Source: Eubacterium sp. (GTDB lineage: Bacteria > Bacillota > Clostridia > Lachnospirales > Lachnospiraceae). Taken from it: 8,427 bases of DNA. Numbering within the stretch: position 1 is the stretch's first letter; each line of letters begins with the position of its first letter. The stretch is taken from NCBI GenBank assembly GCA_017616955.1, contig JAFZXD010000279.1, forward strand, positions 1 through 8,427, read 5' to 3'. This document shows positions 4,997-8,427 of the stretch, piece after piece. Both the position numbers and the translations under genes were made by a program. The notes below the pieces were generated by a model that worked only from the letters and a program-made list of their open reading frames with translations, searched no databases and was not told the DNA's origin.

Positions 4997-6082
4997 ATGA
5001 ACACATTTAACAAGAAACTGGTGTTTGAAGATGGAACGGAATATCCCGGTTACGGATTTGGTGCCGACAGGGACGCAGTATGCGAAATAGTTTTCAATAC
5101 TTCAATGGCCGGTTATCAGGAAATCGTTTCTGATCCGTCATATACGGACCAGGCAATAGTTATGTCCTATCCGCTTATCGGTAATTACGGAATAACTGAT
5201 GAGGACTTTGAGAGCAAGATGTTAAATCTTGGAGCACTTATAGTTCGTGAGGTAAATGAATTCCCATCAAACTTCAGATTCACAAGAACTCTTTCAGAAC
5301 TTCTTGAAGAAAATGATGTACCGGGAATATATGGTGTCGACACAAGAAAGCTTGTACGTAGTATCAGAGATATCGGATCCAGAAAGGTTCTGATAACAGG
5401 AATAGATACAAGTACGGAAGAGGGCATTTCCATACTGAAGAATACCGAGCTCAGACATGATGCTGTACAGAGATGCAGCTGCAAGAAGAGATGGTATGCC
5501 AGAACATCAAATCCAAAGTTTAACGTTGTTGCGATAGACTGTGGAATGAAAATGAATATAGTAAGAGAACTTAATCGTCATGGATGCAATGTGACGGTTG
5601 TTCCATATAATACATCAAACGAAGAGATTATGGCTATGAATCCGGACGGAGTTTTCATATCCAACGGCCCCGGAGATCCTGAGGACGTTAAGGAAGTTAT
5701 TGAAACTCTTAAGAACATTAAGGGAAAGGTTCCTATGTTCGGTATCTGTCTGGGACATCAGCTCATAGCTCTTTCTTATGGTGCAAAGACTTATAAGCTG
5801 AAGTTTGGTCACAGAGGAGGAAATCATCCGGTTAAGGATCTGAAGACCGGAAAGATAGAGATAACAAGTCAGAACCACAGTTATGCTGTGGATGACAAGA
5901 CTGTAGACGGTACAGGACTTGAAGTATCACATATTAACCTTCTGGATAATACAGTAGAAGGACTGTGTTCTGAAAAGGATAAGGTATTCTCAGTACAGTA
6001 TCATCCTGAGAGTGCACCGGGTCCACAGGACAGCACATATTTATTTGATAGATTTATTGAGAACATGTCCAACAGAGGTTAA
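4997..6082 (+). CDS. carA: Carbamoyl-phosphate synthetase small (glutamine amidotransferase) subunit
   Basis: CarA hydrolyses glutamine and passes the ammonia to CarB, which makes carbamoyl phosphate for the pyrimidine and arginine pathways. The 361-residue product has the two expected parts. The CPSase small-chain domain (about 5-135) includes FNTSMAGYQEI (33-43) and YGVDTRKLVR (112-121). The class I glutamine amidotransferase domain is at about 176-356. The catalytic triad is complete: nucleophile C251 in GICLGHQ, H336 and E338 in YHPES. The oxyanion loop SNGPGDP is at 222-228 and GHRGGNHPV at 271-279. The linker between the domains is short and carries C160-S-C162-KKRW, which seems to be a lineage feature rather than damage. 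The length is normal for the family. carB follows after 47 bases with no terminator, which indicates an operon. Confidence 0.97.
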   Translation: MNTFNKKLVFEDGTEYPGYGFGADRDAVCEIVFNTSMAGYQEIVSDPSYTDQAIVMSYPLIGNYGITDEDFESKMLNLGALIVREVNEFPSNFRFTRTLSELLEENDVPGIYGVDTRKLVRSIRDIGSRKVLITGIDTSTEEGISILKNTELRHDAVQRCSCKKRWYARTSNPKFNVVAIDCGMKMNIVRELNRHGCNVTVVPYNTSNEEIMAMNPDGVFISNGPGDPEDVKEVIETLKNIKGKVPMFGICLGHQLIALSYGAKTYKLKFGHRGGNHPVKDLKTGKIEITSQNHSYAVDDKTVDGTGLEVSHINLLDNTVEGLCSEKDKVFSVQYHPESAPGPQDSTYLFDRFIENMSNRG

Positions 6083-6129
6083 TTATTATCATAACTGTGA
6101 AAAACGTTTAGATCATAGAGGAAAGAATT

Positions 6130-8427
6130 ATGCCTAAAAGAAAAGATTTACACAAAATACTTGTTATCGGATCCGGTCCTATTGTTATAGGACAGGCAGC
6201 AGAGTTTGATTACGCCGGAACACAGGCGTGTCTCGCTCTCAAGGAAGAGGGTTATGAAGTAATACTTGCAAATTCAAACCCTGCAACGATCATGACAGAT
6301 ACAATGATAGCAGATAAAGTATATATGGAGCCTCTTACACTTGAATATCTGGCTCGTATATGCCGTTATGAGAGACCGGACGCTATCGTTCCGGGAATCG
6401 GTGGACAGACAGGACTTAATCTTGCCATGCAGCTGAATGACAAGGGCGTTCTTGAGGAATGCGAGATTGAGCTTCTCGGTACCGATGCAGCCAGCATCAG
6501 ATGCGCCGAGGACAGAGAAGAGTTCAAGGAACTCTGTGAGAAGCTTGGTGAGCCTGTAGTACCATCAGAGATCACATATACAGTAGAAGAAGGACTTAAA
6601 GCGGCTGAGGAGATCGGATATCCTGTAATCCTCAGACCTGCATTTACTCTTGGAGGAACCGGTGGTGGATTTGCCGATAATCCTGAAGAGATGGCCGAGA
6701 TGATGAAGAATGCTCTTGCCCTTTCACCTGTACATCAGGTACTGGTTGAGAAGAGTATCAAGGGTTATAAAGAGATAGAGTACGAAGTAATGAGGGATGC
6801 AAATGACACCGCCCTCGTAGTATGCAACATGGAGAACTTGGACCCTGTCGGAATTCATACAGGTGATTCAATCGTAGTTGCTCCTAGCCAGACACTTACA
6901 AATAAAGAGTATCACATGCTCCGTGACAGTGCTCTCAGAATCATCAGAGCTCTTGGAGTAAAGGGTGGATGTAACTGCCAGTTTGCGCTTGATCCTGAGT
7001 CATTTAACTATTATGTAATAGAAGTAAATCCTCGTGTATCAAGATCATCAGCACTTGCATCAAAAGCCAGTGGTTATCCTATCGCCCGCGTATCTGCAAA
7101 GATCGCAGTCGGAATGAACCTTGACGAGATTAAGCTTGCCAACACACCTGCATGCTTCGAGCCTGCACTTGATTATATAGTAACAAAGATGCCTAGATTC
7201 CCATTTGACAAGTTCACTCTTGCGTCAAATGTACTCTCAACTCAGATGAAGGCAACCGGAGAGACTATGTCTGTCGGACGTACAGCTGAGGAGAGTTTGC
7301 TTAAGGCTATCAGATCACTTGAAGACGGAAAGAATCACATCCATCTCGCTAAGTTCGATGTGAAGAATCTGTCTGACAAGCCGGAACCTGAGAATAAGAA
7401 AGAAGCTATCGATAAACTTCTTAAGTATATCGAAGACGGAACAGATGACAGAATCTACGCTCTGTCACAGCTTATATGGTTGGGCGTGGATCTTCAGGTT
7501 ATATATAACAGAACAAAGATCGATATGTTCTTCCTTGATAAGATCAAGAACATCGTTGATTTCGAGAAGAAACTTGAGCAGGTTGATAAGCTCGATAAGG
7601 ACACTCTGTTCGAGGCAAAGAAGATGGGATTCTCCGATTCATATATCGCTGAGCTCACAAATCAGACAGAGGAAGAAGTATGGAAGCTCAGAAAGAGCTT
7701 TGATATAAAGCCTGTTTATAAGATGATCGATACTTGCGCAAGCGAGTTTGAAAGCTATGTACCTTATTTCTATTCAACATATGAAGATGAAAATGAGTCC
7801 ATAGTATCCGATAAGAAGAAGATTATAGTTCTTGGTTCAGGACCTATCAGAATCGGACAGGGTGTTGAGTTCGATTACTCAACAGTTCATGCTGTAAGAA
7901 CTATTCATGACATGGGTTATGAAGCTATAGTTATAAACAACAACCCAGAGACAGTTTCAACAGATTACACTACAGCAGATAAACTGTATTTTGAACCTCT
8001 TACAGTTGAGGATATCATGAATATCATTGACCTTGAGAAGCCGGAGGGTGTTATCACATCACTCGGTGGACAGACAGCTGTAAATCTTGCTGAACCACTT
8101 GAGGCAAGAGGAGTTAAGATTATCGGTACAAGCTGTGAAGCTATATTCAGAGCAGAAGACAGAGATGCATTTGAAAATGTCATCAGAAGTCTTGATATCC
8201 CTCATCCAAAGGGAGAAGCAGTTACAGACATTGAAAGCGGTGTTGCTGCAGCAGAAAAGATCGGTTATCCGGTACTTGTTCGTCCAAGTTTCGTACTTGG
8301 TGGACGTGCTATGCAAATAGTTGCAAAAGAAGAACAACTAAAGCATTATCTAAAGACAGCAGTTGAGATTGATGAAGATAAGCCAGTGTTAGTTGATAAA
8401 TATATATGTGGAAAAGAAGTCGAAGTA
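6130..8427 (+). CDS. carB: Carbamoyl-phosphate synthetase large subunit, 3' end beyond the window
   Basis: CarB uses two ATP, bicarbonate and CarA-derived ammonia to make carbamoyl phosphate. The frame is open from the ATG to the last base (766 codons of about 1,070), so the gene is cut by the window, not broken. The first half has a pre-ATP-grasp domain ([17 protein letters not shown], 14-30) and an ATP-grasp domain with R129, R169, the glycine loop GGTGGG at 175-180 and metal ligands E298 and N300 in EVNPR. A helical oligomerisation segment spans about 400-555. The second, homologous half starts at about 562 ([16 protein letters not shown], 569-584) and reaches into its ATP-grasp domain ([11 protein letters not shown]). 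The C-terminal allosteric domain is not in the window. GAGG at 6118-6121, eight bases before the ATG, supports the start. Confidence 0.97.
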   Translation, partial: MPKRKDLHKILVIGSGPIVIGQAAEFDYAGTQACLALKEEGYEVILANSNPATIMTDTMIADKVYMEPLTLEYLARICRYERPDAIVPGIGGQTGLNLAMQLNDKGVLEECEIELLGTDAASIRCAEDREEFKELCEKLGEPVVPSEITYTVEEGLKAAEEIGYPVILRPAFTLGGTGGGFADNPEEMAEMMKNALALSPVHQVLVEKSIKGYKEIEYEVMRDANDTALVVCNMENLDPVGIHTGDSIVVAPSQTLTNKEYHMLRDSALRIIRALGVKGGCNCQFALDPESFNYYVIEVNPRVSRSSALASKASGYPIARVSAKIAVGMNLDEIKLANTPACFEPALDYIVTKMPRFPFDKFTLASNVLSTQMKATGETMSVGRTAEESLLKAIRSLEDGKNHIHLAKFDVKNLSDKPEPENKKEAIDKLLKYIEDGTDDRIYALSQLIWLGVDLQVIYNRTKIDMFFLDKIKNIVDFEKKLEQVDKLDKDTLFEAKKMGFSDSYIAELTNQTEEEVWKLRKSFDIKPVYKMIDTCASEFESYVPYFYSTYEDENESIVSDKKKIIVLGSGPIRIGQGVEFDYSTVHAVRTIHDMGYEAIVINNNPETVSTDYTTADKLYFEPLTVEDIMNIIDLEKPEGVITSLGGQTAVNLAEPLEARGVKIIGTSCEAIFRAEDRDAFENVIRSLDIPHPKGEAVTDIESGVAAAEKIGYPVLVRPSFVLGGRAMQIVAKEEQLKHYLKTAVEIDEDKPVLVDKYICGKEVEV

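Noticed and set aside
5471..5496. Cysteine-containing CSCKKRW linker in CarA as a possible metal site
   Set aside because: There are only two nearby cysteines and no partner ligands in sequence. It sits in the variable interdomain linker and is more likely a lineage feature.
6083..6129. Possible regulatory element in the 47-base carA-carB gap
   Set aside because: I found no stable hairpin, T run or promoter pair, only the carB ribosome site. It looks like an ordinary intercistronic spacer.
6366..8337. Antisense and out-of-frame open stretches inside carB
   Set aside because: carB is conserved and continuous through the whole region. These frames have no recognisable domains and no ribosome sites.

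Overview
The window (8,427 bases, AT-rich intergenic DNA) looks like chromosomal DNA of a low-GC Gram-positive, most likely a clostridial Lachnospiraceae relative (Butyrivibrio/Pseudobutyrivibrio type). That placement is an inference from three things: strong AGGAG-type ribosome sites with sigma-A-like promoters, a large two-receiver GGDEF/HD-GYP regulator, and the sequence style of CarA and CarB. I see no mobile element, CRISPR array, integrase or phage gene. Every stretch between genes is shorter than 300 bases.

Layout from left to right. (1) The 3' two thirds of a tRNA-Phe(GAA) gene, without an encoded CCA, followed by a compact terminator. (2) A GNAT-type N-acetyltransferase (194-688). 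(3) A small secreted, very lysine-rich protein of unknown function (831-1445) that carries an internal duplication. (4) A two-tier terminator that serves the convergent genes. (5) On the minus strand, a HAD-superfamily hydrolase of the beta-phosphoglucomutase-like group (1541-2239), whose motif I reads DFNGT instead of DxDGT. (6) A divergent promoter region. (7) A 797-residue c-di-GMP regulator (2400-4793) with the order REC, GGDEF, degenerate GGDEF-like domain, REC, HD-GYP, followed by a terminator. (8) A strong promoter and the carAB genes for carbamoyl-phosphate synthetase. carA is complete (4997-6082). carB starts at 6130 and runs off the right edge with 766 codons present.

How the genes relate. 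Only carA and carB form a clear operon and enzyme complex: CarA releases ammonia from glutamine and CarB makes carbamoyl phosphate for pyrimidine and arginine synthesis. The large regulator is probably monocistronic, with its own promoter and terminator, and has no histidine kinase beside it. It carries both a diguanylate cyclase and a c-di-GMP phosphodiesterase signature, so it could make and destroy the same messenger under phosphorelay control. The GNAT, secreted protein and HAD genes show no evident functional link.

The most interesting point is in the regulator. Its catalytic GGDEF domain lacks the RxxD inhibitory site, while the degenerate GGDEF-like domain next to it has lost GGDEF but keeps an RxxD motif at exactly the inhibitory-site spacing. 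The rest of the window is ordinary housekeeping and accessory content, and I do not see a convincing new multi-gene system.
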